The translations under genes were made by a program, and so were the position numbers. Below, piece by piece: positions 1-6,685 of a DNA stretch of 64,000 nt. Position 1 is the first letter of the stretch, and each line of letters starts with the position of its first letter. Below the pieces are notes generated by a model. It was not told the DNA's origin, did not search any database, and saw only the letters and a list, made by a program, of their open reading frames with translations. This stretch comes from Candidatus Homeothermus arabinoxylanisolvens (GTDB lineage: Bacteria > Bacteroidota > Bacteroidia > Bacteroidales > Muribaculaceae): NCBI GenBank assembly GCA_001689405.1, contig LUJO01000049.1:62001-126000 (forward strand), given 5' to 3'.

Positions 1-416
1 ATGCGTGTATAGGTCTCGCAGTCATTCCAGTATGAGTCACGTGGCATTACAAAAAACGGATAGTACCCGTTGTAATACGGACCTGCAGGCTTTTTGTGTC
101 CCGGGCGCGTACTCTCGGCTGCGTCTTCGGGAGTTATGGTGTGGTGTATGGTTACACCGATATTTATAAGCAGTGTGGCGTCGGGCGACTCGATATAGCC
201 GCGTTTCAGCATCTGGTCGCGTATCGAGGCTACTATGTTGGAGTATGTCACGGGTTGCATGCCCGGCGGCAATTGTCCTTTGGAGCGGCTGACTATGCGG
301 TATTTCTCATAATCGCTCATGTCGGCGTTGTCATAAGTCTCGCTGTTGAGCAGAGTGTAGCCGGAGCAGCCTGTTATGAGCAGCATTGTTGTCAGTAATA
401 CGAGTATGTGTTTCAT
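1..416 (-). CDS. DUF4136-like lipoprotein, C-terminus cut by window edge
   Basis: An open frame runs on the minus strand from an ATG at 414-416 through the left edge of the window (138 codons, no stop seen). The first 17 residues form a lipoprotein signal: MKH, a hydrophobic stretch and the lipobox LITGC, so Cys17 should be lipidated and the protein anchored in the outer membrane or periplasmic face. The body has the pattern of DUF4136 lipoproteins: a helical segment (SNIVASIRDQMLKRGY), then a strand ending in ATLLINIGVTIHH, then a Pro/Tyr/Gly-rich segment (GPYYNGYYPFF). Function of this family is not established. It is divergent from the gene at 615; a -7-like box lies 36 bases upstream of the ATG. 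The family call is by eye. Confidence 0.7.
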   Translation of the reverse strand, partial: MKHILVLLTTMLLITGCSGYTLLNSETYDNADMSDYEKYRIVSRSKGQLPPGMQPVTYSNIVASIRDQMLKRGYIESPDATLLINIGVTIHHTITPEDAAESTRPGHKKPAGPYYNGYYPFFVMPRDSYWNDCETYTR

Positions 417-452
417 AAAGCCCTCTTGTTTGGTAATATGATAACAATGCCG

Positions 453-460
453 CAAAGTCA
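453..460 (-). promoter_or_regulatory. -7-like element for the lipoprotein gene
   Basis: On the minus strand this reads TGACTTTG, one mismatch from the Bacteroidetes -7 consensus TAnnTTTG. It lies 36 bases before the ATG at 416, a spacing shared by several better matches in this window. No clear -33 element at the ideal distance. Confidence 0.35.
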
Positions 461-509
461 AATGTTTCATTATCACGATTAACAATATTTCTTTAAAATT
501 GTAAAAAGG

Positions 510-541
510 TTTGGCGGGTAACGAATAGTGTAGTATATTTG
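510..541 (+). promoter_or_regulatory. Bacteroidetes promoter for the 77-aa/aguA/aguB operon
   Basis: TTTG at 510-513 (-33 element) and TATATTTG at 534-541 (-7 element, TAnnTTTG) are separated by 20 bases, the expected spacing. The first start codon follows at 615, giving a leader of about 70 bases. Confidence 0.7.
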
Positions 542-614
542 AACCCACATTGTAATTATGCAACGACACGTCATTGATAATCACCTTATTTTAAAGTAGA
601 CATACCACTGCATT

Positions 615-848
615 ATGACCGATATCACAGAACTGTTTCTGCAGATTATTCATCAGTATAAAAGTGTTGACATAGCGGAAGCCGAGTTTAAGAAAATGCT
701 TCACGAGGATCAGGATCTTCGTGAGGAGTACCGTGAGTGGTGCGACGCCGTAGGCAGTTCCGAAAAAATGGGCTTCCTCGATTATTGCGACGAATACATG
801 GACTCGCAGGAGTCGATTTACGACACGCTCAATGACTATGACGAGTGA
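615..848 (+). CDS. Small acidic protein upstream of aguA, unknown function
   Basis: A 77-residue frame with an ATG at 615, behind a good promoter (510-541). The protein is strongly acidic, about one third Asp/Glu, with no signal peptide and no membrane segment, and looks largely helical (for example IAEAEFKKMLHEDQ). There are two Cys residues (Cys43 and Cys58) with no recognised motif. I do not recognise a family. The stop TGA at 846-848 lies one base before the preferred aguA start at 850, and alternative aguA ATGs at 832 and 838 lie inside this gene, so translation of the two is probably coupled. It is first in the agmatine operon, so a role tied to polyamine metabolism is possible, but that is inference only. 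Confidence 0.7.
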   Translation: MTDITELFLQIIHQYKSVDIAEAEFKKMLHEDQDLREEYREWCDAVGSSEKMGFLDYCDEYMDSQESIYDTLNDYDE

Positions 849-849
849 T

Positions 850-1872
850 ATGAATTGTCGCCGGCTTCCGGCGGAGTGGGAGCGGCACGGAGGTGTCATA
901 CTCGCATGGCCTCATGCCGATACCGACTGGGCTCCGATACTGGACGAGGTTTCAGATTGTTTTGAAAATATAATCAGGGCTGTTGCCGCTGAAGAGATTG
1001 CCATTGTCATAGCTCCCGATACTTCGGTACCGAGAAGGCGCCTTGCCGGCCTCGACAATGTACTGTATGTGACTCTTCCCACCAATGATACTTGGGCCCG
1101 TGATTTCGGCCCTATAACAGTGTTGGAAAACGGCACTCCGGTCATGTATGATTTCCGTTTTAACGGATGGGGCCTTAAATTCCCGGCCGACAAGGACAAT
1201 CTGTTGACACGCGGCATGACGGGCGTCGGTGTACTGCAGGGCGTGTATCGCAATCGCCTCGGCTTTGTGCTTGAAGGCGGGTCGATAGAAAGTGACGGCC
1301 GCGGCACTCTGCTTACTACATCGCAGTGTCTGCTGTCGCCTAACCGCAACGGGGAGATGTCGCGCGACGATATAGAGCGATACCTTGTGCGTCAGTTCGG
1401 CCTGAATAAGGTTCTCTGGCTTGACTACGGGTATCTTGCGGGCGATGACACCGACAGCCATATAGATACTCTGGCCCGTCTTGCTCCCGATGATACGATA
1501 CTTTATGTCGGATGTGACGACGAGGCCGACGAGCATTACGACGAGCTGTCGTCAATGAAGCATCAGCTTATGCAGTTCCGTACCGTCGACGGCTGTCCGT
1601 TTAATCTTGTCGAGCTGCCCATGCCCGATGCCATATATGATGAGGAGGGTCAGCGTTTGCCGGCCACATATGCCAATTTCCTGATACTTAACCGGTCGAT
1701 ACTGATGCCGTCATATGCACAGCCGCGTAAGGACGAGCTTGCGGCCAAAATACTTAAAATAGCATTTCCCGACCATGAGGTCAAGATGATCGATTGCCGG
1801 GCATTGATAAAACAACACGGGTCGCTGCATTGTGTGACAATGCAGGTGCCTCGCGAAATATTACCGATATAA
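850..1872 (+). CDS. aguA: Agmatine deiminase
   Basis: Hydrolyses agmatine to N-carbamoylputrescine and ammonia, the first step of the arginine-decarboxylase route to putrescine, in the cytoplasm. Family hallmarks (numbered from 850): N-terminal RLPAEWE and AWPH; TNDTWARDFGP with the Trp/Arg/Asp substrate cluster; FEGG-like VLEGGSIE; His204 in DSHIDT and the nucleophile Cys328 in GSLHCVTMQ near the C-terminus. Length (340 aa) is somewhat short of typical family members (about 345-370). In-frame ATGs at 832 and 838 would overlap the upstream gene; the ATG at 850 gives the usual N-terminus directly before RLPAEWE, so it is preferred. The stop is three bases before aguB, which performs the next step. 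No arginine decarboxylase gene is in the window. Confidence 0.95.
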   Translation: MNCRRLPAEWERHGGVILAWPHADTDWAPILDEVSDCFENIIRAVAAEEIAIVIAPDTSVPRRRLAGLDNVLYVTLPTNDTWARDFGPITVLENGTPVMYDFRFNGWGLKFPADKDNLLTRGMTGVGVLQGVYRNRLGFVLEGGSIESDGRGTLLTTSQCLLSPNRNGEMSRDDIERYLVRQFGLNKVLWLDYGYLAGDDTDSHIDTLARLAPDDTILYVGCDDEADEHYDELSSMKHQLMQFRTVDGCPFNLVELPMPDAIYDEEGQRLPATYANFLILNRSILMPSYAQPRKDELAAKILKIAFPDHEVKMIDCRALIKQHGSLHCVTMQVPREILPI

Positions 1873-1875
1873 ACG

Positions 1876-2754
1876 ATGTTGAAAGTAGGTATAATACAGC
1901 AGTCCAATACAGCGTCGGTTGAAGATAACCGCCGTCGTCTTGCCGACAAGATGAGAGCTCTTGCCGCTTCCGGCGCTCAGCTTATTGTCAATCAGGAGTT
2001 GCACGACTCTCTATACTTTTGCCAGACCGAGTCGGTCGACATGTGCGGTCTGGCCGTACCGTTTCCTTCCGAGACTACCGATTTTTACTCGGAGCTTGCA
2101 CGGCAGCTCGGTGTCGTCATTGTCACCTCGCTTTATGAGCGCCGTGCTCCCGGATTGTATCATAACACTGCCGTGGTGTTTGAAAAAGACGGTTCGGTAG
2201 CCGGTAAATATCGTAAAATGCATATACCCGATGATCCGGCCTACTACGAGAAGTTCTATTTTGCTCCCGGCGACCTCGGGTTTGTGCCTATTGACACATC
2301 GGTAGGACGGCTCGGCGTGCTCGTGTGCTGGGACCAGTGGTATCCCGAGGCTGCGCGTCTTATGGCGTTGCGCGGTGCACAGATACTTATTTATCCTACG
2401 GCCATAGGATGGGAGAGCACGGATACCGACGATGAAAAAGCCCGTCAGCTCGATGCTTGGGTCACCGTCCAGCGCGGCCATGCCATAGCCAACGGATTGC
2501 CGCTTGTGGCGGTAAACAGAGTAGGGCATGAGCCTGATCCGTCAGGCGTAACTAACGGCATATCATTCTGGGGTAACTCCTTTGTAGCCGGCCCGCAAGG
2601 CGAATTCCTGTTCCGCGCGTCATCTGACGGCGAAGTCGAGGCTTTGGTCGAAATAGACTTACAACGTTCCGAAAACGTAAGGCGTTGGTGGCCATTCCTC
2701 CGTGACCGCCGCATCGACGCATACTCCGGCCTTACCTCACGCTACCTCGACTAA
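1876..2754 (+). CDS. aguB: N-carbamoylputrescine amidase
   Basis: Carbon-nitrogen hydrolase of the nitrilase superfamily that converts N-carbamoylputrescine to putrescine, CO2 and ammonia. The catalytic triad is visible: Glu41 (NQELHDS), Lys114 (KYRKMHIPDD) and Cys151 (VLVCWDQWYPE). The length, 292 aa, and the GNSFVAGPQGE strand near the C-terminus are normal for AguB. It begins three bases after aguA, and the pairing is the strongest support for the substrate. No terminator with a U-run directly follows; the 3' side is the palindrome-rich region 2755-3285. Confidence 0.95.
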   Translation: MLKVGIIQQSNTASVEDNRRRLADKMRALAASGAQLIVNQELHDSLYFCQTESVDMCGLAVPFPSETTDFYSELARQLGVVIVTSLYERRAPGLYHNTAVVFEKDGSVAGKYRKMHIPDDPAYYEKFYFAPGDLGFVPIDTSVGRLGVLVCWDQWYPEAARLMALRGAQILIYPTAIGWESTDTDDEKARQLDAWVTVQRGHAIANGLPLVAVNRVGHEPDPSGVTNGISFWGNSFVAGPQGEFLFRASSDGEVEALVEIDLQRSENVRRWWPFLRDRRIDAYSGLTSRYLD

Positions 2755-2948
2755 CCGCTACCCACACGCCCCCTTCGGTTAACCGGCATCTACGTCGGCC
2801 CGGACGCCGGTACTCCGGCCTCCGACTACGCCTTGTACAACCTCAGGGATTGTTATTTTCATCCCGCTAAAACCGGATCAATGTACCCCCCCGTTGTTAA
2901 GCGGCTGTATTTTCTTGATTTTGGTCAACTGTCACACCGATATGGTAC

Positions 2949-2964
2949 GAGCCTGCAAAGGCTT
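2949..2964. repeat. Hairpin 1 of a GAGYCT-N4-AGRCTY family
   Basis: GAGCCT, loop GCAA, AGGCTT: six pairs with one G-U, and a GNRA-type tetraloop. Followed by CTGCC, similar to the ATGCC after hairpin 2. Confidence 0.5.
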
Positions 2965-3014
2965 CTGCCAATTGTAAGCCGGGGACAAGCCGGTCTTCGG
3001 ACGGCGCAGTCTCC

Positions 3015-3027
3015 GGTACGTAGTACC
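3015..3027. repeat. GGTAC-GTA-GTACC palindrome
   Basis: Five-pair perfect inverted repeat with a three-base centre, between hairpins 1 and 2. GGTAC also occurs immediately before hairpin 1 (2944-2948) and inside the 2806-2819 hairpin. Confidence 0.4.
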
Positions 3028-3036
3028 CCGCCATTT

Positions 3037-3056
3037 ATGAGTCTGCAAAGACTCAT
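3037..3056. repeat. Hairpin 2 of the GAGYCT-N4-AGRCTY family
   Basis: ATGAGTCT, loop GCAA, AGACTCAT: eight perfect pairs closing the same GCAA tetraloop as hairpin 1, but with a T-A pair where hairpin 1 has C-G. Confidence 0.55.
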
Positions 3057-3088
3057 GCCGACAACGTTCAGTCATTAGCCACACGCAC

Positions 3089-3104
3089 GAGTCTTGTCAG
3101 ACTC
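3089..3104. repeat. Hairpin 3 of the GAGYCT-N4-AGRCTY family
   Basis: GAGTCT, loop TGTC, AGACTC: six perfect pairs, same stem as hairpin 2 with a different loop. Confidence 0.5.
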
Positions 3105-3129
3105 AATCTGTTTGGTGACACCTCCCGGT

Positions 3130-3148
3130 CCGGACACTTCGTGCCCGG
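3130..3148. repeat. Interrupted CCGG/CAC hairpin
   Basis: CCGG (3130-3133) pairs with CCGG (3145-3148), and CAC (3135-3137) with GTG (3141-3143), around one A-C mismatch and a TTC loop. Confidence 0.35.
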
Positions 3149-3160
3149 CTAACGTTTGGC

Positions 3161-3180
3161 GTGAGCCTTTACAGGCTCGT
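3161..3180. repeat. Hairpin 4 of the GAGYCT-N4-AGRCTY family
   Basis: GAGCCT, loop TTAC, AGGCTC: six Watson-Crick pairs, extended by two G-U pairs to 3161-3180. The stem matches hairpin 1 and the loop is unique. Confidence 0.5.
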
Positions 3181-3285
3181 CGGTTGAACGGGCATCGTCC
3201 ACCGGCTACATTTCGTATTGACATTTTCGCGGGTGCCATGCTACCGGGGCCTCTACCACAGGCAAGGCCGGCGTCCATGCGATTT

Positions 3286-5085
3286 TTAGTGATGTTTATT
3301 CGAGAAGTAGTCGGAGCGGATAATGGCGTCGGAAGTACGGCGTGCAGCACGAAGCAGAGGCAGCAGACCGGGTGCAAGCGTGGTCGAGTCACCGACTTCT
3401 TCACCTGTCATCATGGATATGGCATAGGCTCCGCGAGAGGGGTCGAGCAAGCTCTGGCCCTGTCCGTACCATTCGTAGTCGGAGAGCCCCAGCATAGCCA
3501 ACAGTGTCGGATATATGTCTATCTGGCCGGCTACAGAGTCGGTGCGCCCTGATATAGGTGAGTTGAGTACGATAAACGGCGTGTACTGGCGTGGCGAGAC
3601 AAGCCGTGCAGCCTCGTCCGATGAGTTTATGAAATCACGACGATCACCCGCAAGGCCTTCATGATCACCGACTATAACTACAAGTGTCTCGTTGAAATCG
3701 CTGCGTGAGCGCAGATAGTCGATTATGGTGTGCAGCTGTGAATCGGTATAGTGCGCCATAGTGATGTAATCGGCGAGACGCCGGGGCAAGTCCATGTCGC
3801 TTATATCGAAGTCGGGGTCATGCATATCCTGAGGCAGCTGGAATGGATTATGACCGGAATATGTCACAAAAGTAAGCATACGTGGCTCACCTTCGGGCCA
3901 TATCGTATCTTCTCCAAGTTTCTTCACCGACTGACGGAAGAATGAGCCGTCGCTAAGTTTCGCGGGATTGCCTATCATCTCGTCCATGACCCACGCGCTT
4001 CGGTCAATGAGCACGTCGTAGCCGAATGCGCGGCTTATGGCTTGCTGGTTCCACGTGATAGGCTTGTCGCAGGTAAATATGTAACTTAATGAACCATATC
4101 GTTCATTAAGGGCCTTGTTGAGCGAGGGATAGGTGACCGACGGATATTTCATGCTGTATACCGATCCGTTCATTGGCATAAGCCCCGAGTGTATGAGCAA
4201 CTGGCAGTCTATCGAGCGGCCTGAAGCCACTTGGGTGAGTATATTAGGAGCGTAGAAGGTGGTGCTGTCACGCAGAATGTTGTTGAGGTAGGGGGTGATT
4301 TCTTTACCGTTTACAGTGGCTTCCAATGGCCAGCTTTCAAGGCTCTCGCAGATAATGAGTACGAGATTTTTGCGGGCCTCTACACTGTCTGGCAGTACCG
4401 GCGCGGCTACAATAGATTCATGGGTCGAGATCCATCGGTCAATTTCCGGTTTTGCATCGATGGTGTCGCGTCGTCTGCTGTCCATCAACGAGTACGCTAT
4501 ATGTCCGGCTATCGTGTAGGTGGGAACTCCGCAAGTGCTATAGTAACATGACTGAACCAGCTTGTCGTAGGCATTATAGAAACCACCTCGCAAATTAATG
4601 ACTATTGCGCTTATAATCAGCAGTACGGACAGTATTAACAGGGGTAAGGCAAACGCACGAGCGGGCCTCGGCTGACGGTGCATTACGACTGCCGCAACGA
4701 CCGGTATGATGAGGCCGATGATGTCAAATGCCCGGAGCGAATCAATCAGGCTGGCCGTGAAATCGGTGAGGTTGCCTGCAAGAAAGTAACTTTCCGGGGG
4801 TATCGCCGTCAGGTAGGTGCGGCAATACATCAGATTGGCCTCACACAGGCCGTAGGCGATAAGAAGTGCGGTTATGTGGACCCACGTGCGGCGCGTGAAG
4901 ATGTAGGGTAGCGACAGCAATATTGTTGCTGCTGTGGTGTTGACCCACAACAACGGGTCGCTCATGGCGCGGAAGGTCGTCGCCATGCACCAGTCGATGT
5001 TAAACCACAACAGCATCGCGAACGATGACGTAATTGCCGTAATGAAGGTATCGTCTACCCGGAAGCGTCTTATGATGCGTTTCAT
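3286..5085 (-). CDS. LtaS/sulfatase-family membrane transferase
   Basis: Predicted inner-membrane enzyme with about five hydrophobic helices in the N-terminal third and a large periplasmic alkaline-phosphatase-fold domain (PF00884). Landmarks: LIICESLESW (metal Glu), SGRSIDCQ at the nucleophile site, TWNQQ, a metal-binding YSGHNPF and VGDHEGLAGD. The order matches LtaS, MdoB and phosphoethanolamine transferases, but the nucleophile position usually Thr in LtaS appears to be Ser. Bacteroidales are not known to make lipoteichoic acid, so the substrate may be a phosphoglycerol or phosphoethanolamine group; this is unresolved. I chose the ATG at 5085 (MKRIIRRF, then the first membrane helix); an ATG at 5154 would overlap the upstream esterase gene by 35 bases. 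Convergent with aguB across the palindrome region. Confidence 0.85.
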   Translation of the reverse strand: MKRIIRRFRVDDTFITAITSSFAMLLWFNIDWCMATTFRAMSDPLLWVNTTAATILLSLPYIFTRRTWVHITALLIAYGLCEANLMYCRTYLTAIPPESYFLAGNLTDFTASLIDSLRAFDIIGLIIPVVAAVVMHRQPRPARAFALPLLILSVLLIISAIVINLRGGFYNAYDKLVQSCYYSTCGVPTYTIAGHIAYSLMDSRRRDTIDAKPEIDRWISTHESIVAAPVLPDSVEARKNLVLIICESLESWPLEATVNGKEITPYLNNILRDSTTFYAPNILTQVASGRSIDCQLLIHSGLMPMNGSVYSMKYPSVTYPSLNKALNERYGSLSYIFTCDKPITWNQQAISRAFGYDVLIDRSAWVMDEMIGNPAKLSDGSFFRQSVKKLGEDTIWPEGEPRMLTFVTYSGHNPFQLPQDMHDPDFDISDMDLPRRLADYITMAHYTDSQLHTIIDYLRSRSDFNETLVVIVGDHEGLAGDRRDFINSSDEAARLVSPRQYTPFIVLNSPISGRTDSVAGQIDIYPTLLAMLGLSDYEWYGQGQSLLDPSRGAYAISMMTGEEVGDSTTLAPGLLPLLRAARRTSDAIIRSDYFSNKHH

Positions 5086-5119
5086 CTGTCGTACTATAAT
5101 GTATGTGTCAATAAAGGGT

Positions 5120-6439
5120 TTATTCCACCGATGCCGGAGGTGTGTCGGTGACATAAATTCTTTTGAGGGTTATCGTTGTAGGAGCGTCTGTCTTGAAGCC
5201 GAGCATATGTATGGCCGATGTGTCGAGCGCCTCGGGCTCCGAGTCGCTGTTTTTTGTAGCTCCCGCAAGTGCTATCACTACGAGTTTTTTGCCGTTGAAG
5301 CCGGTAGTGAAGTGTTTAAACCAATGGTCGGTGGAGTCGTAAATCTGAAATTTAACATCGGCCGACGGAGCTTCTTCAAGTTCCGCCACGATGTATTTAT
5401 ATCCCGATATATCTACGGGCTTTTCATAATACCAGCCTCCGAAACTATTTGACTTCGTTTTAAATTCGCGGGTGTTACAGTCGAACTCTCCGATTTCACA
5501 CATTACCGGATTGAAGCGGTCAAGACTGAAAGTGAAGTCGCCTTCGGAGTGGTCGGGCCGGGGTATGCACGGCTCATTTTCGGGATAATCAACGCGAGGA
5601 TTGTCAATGCCCATGAGTGCAAGCATGGTCGTCGCATACCGGCAACCCAGCACACGGTATCCGTGAGAAGAAAAGTGCGAGTTGTCACCTCTTTGCGGAA
5701 TATTGGCTGCCGATACGACATGGGCCGTAGGGATGGTATTTGGCAGACTGTCTATAATGGCATTCATCGCTCCGCATACTCCTCCCTGTTCCGTAGTCAC
5801 GACCTCTCCGGCAAGAAGAGGTACTTCATCGGCATTAAGGCCGAGGTCGGCAAGCAGATTCCGGTATATTTCATTGACTTTGGCCGGCCACTCGGTGTCG
5901 CCCGTATTTGACTCGCCCTGATGAAGGAGTATGCCTTTTATCACACCCTCTTTCTGGGCTTTGCGACCATATTTTACGAGCGCATTGTATGGGTGGTTGT
6001 CATACCCGCTCATTATATTTTTGAACCAGTCGGGCGCGTTTTTTAGCGAATCCTGATCGAAATTCTTGTCGTAGTGCTCGATTCTGCATCCGGCTACGGC
6101 TACCGGTATAACACCTATTTTTATGTCGTCCGGGAGGTTGGCTGCCATAGTACGACCAAAATAATCCATAGGGGTAAGGCCGTAGTTCTGGTTGACAAGC
6201 GGGGGAACGGCCGTGTACCATTCGCCCTTTACTCTCGTCCCGTCGGCGTAATCTACGGTTGACATAACCTTGAACCGTTCCGATACATCGAGCCGGTCCA
6301 TCGGTTCCACGAATGAGCTTCCCTGCATGTTTGACTGACCGAGACATAGATAGATGTGGAAATTTTTGTCTTGGGCCATGCCGCTTACCGCCATTATCAT
6401 AGCCGGTACAAGAAGTCTGATTGATCTGGATACCCTCAT
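5120..6439 (-). CDS. Secreted SGNH-type carbohydrate esterase (SASA/DUF303)
   Basis: Secreted hydrolase with a cleavable signal (hydrophobic stretch ending VSGMAQ) followed at once by the SGNH catalytic domain: LGQSNMQG holds the nucleophile Ser, HQGESNTGD the second block, and NSHFSSHGY a likely catalytic His. This is the sialate O-acetylesterase/acetyl-xylan esterase fold (PF03629), so de-acetylation of a dietary or host glycan in the periplasm or outside the cell is likely; the exact glycan cannot be read. The last 140 or so residues form a separate beta-rich domain (GGWYYEKPVDISGYKY and following) that could bind carbohydrate. The start is the ATG at 6439; the longer frame would begin with TTG at 6451, close to the -7 box, and is unlikely. 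Confidence 0.85.
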   Translation of the reverse strand: MRVSRSIRLLVPAMIMAVSGMAQDKNFHIYLCLGQSNMQGSSFVEPMDRLDVSERFKVMSTVDYADGTRVKGEWYTAVPPLVNQNYGLTPMDYFGRTMAANLPDDIKIGVIPVAVAGCRIEHYDKNFDQDSLKNAPDWFKNIMSGYDNHPYNALVKYGRKAQKEGVIKGILLHQGESNTGDTEWPAKVNEIYRNLLADLGLNADEVPLLAGEVVTTEQGGVCGAMNAIIDSLPNTIPTAHVVSAANIPQRGDNSHFSSHGYRVLGCRYATTMLALMGIDNPRVDYPENEPCIPRPDHSEGDFTFSLDRFNPVMCEIGEFDCNTREFKTKSNSFGGWYYEKPVDISGYKYIVAELEEAPSADVKFQIYDSTDHWFKHFTTGFNGKKLVVIALAGATKNSDSEPEALDTSAIHMLGFKTDAPTTITLKRIYVTDTPPASVE

Positions 6440-6461
6440 TGTTGATTGCAATTGATTCTCA

Positions 6462-6469
6462 CAAAGATA
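6462..6469 (-). promoter_or_regulatory. -7 element for the esterase gene
   Basis: Minus strand TATCTTTG, a full match to TAnnTTTG, 22 bases before the ATG at 6439. A 19-base AT-rich inverted repeat lies directly upstream at 6470-6488. Confidence 0.65.
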
Positions 6470-6488
6470 ATATATTGGTTCAATATAT
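6470..6488. repeat. AT-rich inverted repeat abutting the esterase -7 box
   Basis: ATATATTG-GTT-CAATATAT: two perfect 8-base arms around a 3-base centre, placed where RNA polymerase would contact the promoter spacer. It could be an operator, or part of the tRNA 3' trailer. Confidence 0.4.
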
Positions 6489-6499
6489 AATACAATATG

Positions 6500-6529
6500 A
6501 CAAGAGGCCGACTTATGTCGACCTCTTGT
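6500..6529 (-). terminator. Hairpin downstream of tRNA-Met
   Basis: ACAAGAGG (6500-6507) pairs with CCTCTTGT (6522-6529), then one mismatch, then CGAC/GTCG around a TTAT loop. It begins four bases after the tRNA 3' end. The following sequence on the minus strand is A/T-rich but not a pure U-run. Confidence 0.55.
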
Positions 6530-6533
6530 GGTG

Positions 6534-6607
6534 TAGCGGGATCGAGAATTGAACTCGAGACCTCCGGGTTATGAATCCGACGCTCTAACCAACTGAGCTA
6601 TCCCGCC
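6534..6607 (-). tRNA. tRNA-Met (CAU)
   Basis: A 74-base cloverleaf reads on the minus strand from GGCGGGA at 6607. D-arm GCTC/GAGC, anticodon loop TTCATAA with CAU, variable loop AGGTC, T-arm TCGAG-TTCAATT-CTCGA, acceptor end TCCCGCT plus A73. CCA is not encoded. The C11-G24 pair fits an elongator rather than an initiator tRNA. Two oddities: G1 faces U72, and the pair closing the anticodon loop is A-C. A CAU anticodon could also be tRNA-Ile2 with lysidine; tilS, which makes lysidine, is at 39545-40882. Met is preferred on overall resemblance. Confidence 0.9.
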
Positions 6608-6685
6608 ATTACCGTTTTGCGAGTGCAAAGTTAATAGTAATATTTTAATTGTGCAACACTTTGCTTAGGTATTTTTAAACTTAAA

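Larger units (their letters stand above)
2755..3285. repeat. Palindrome-rich gene-free region
   Basis: The only stretch over 300 bases without a convincing gene, lying between convergent genes. It contains at least nine short inverted repeats: CGGTTAACCG (2776-2785); a larger GTCGG...CCGAC pair (2794-2826) enclosing GCCGG-TACT-CCGGC (2806-2819); hairpins at 2949-2964, 3037-3056, 3089-3104 and 3161-3180; GGTAC-GTA-GTACC (3015-3027); GGTG-A-CACC (3114-3122); and CCGG-A-CAC-TTC-GTG-C-CCGG (3130-3148). Open frames exist (2833-3078 and from 3094) but have no family resemblance and the second runs through the opposite-strand transferase gene. No U-run follows any hairpin, so simple termination does not explain the density. 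Confidence 0.55.

Noticed and set aside
2833..3078. Open frame of 81 codons inside the palindrome region
   Set aside because: No signal, domain or compositional support; it spans several hairpins, and the residues look like translated palindromes.
3089..3104. Hairpin 3 as an intrinsic terminator for aguB or the LtaS-like gene
   Set aside because: No U-run follows on either strand and the stem is only six pairs.
3094..3552. Plus-strand frame of 152 codons
   Set aside because: More than half lies opposite the LtaS-like gene, whose frame has clear family motifs.
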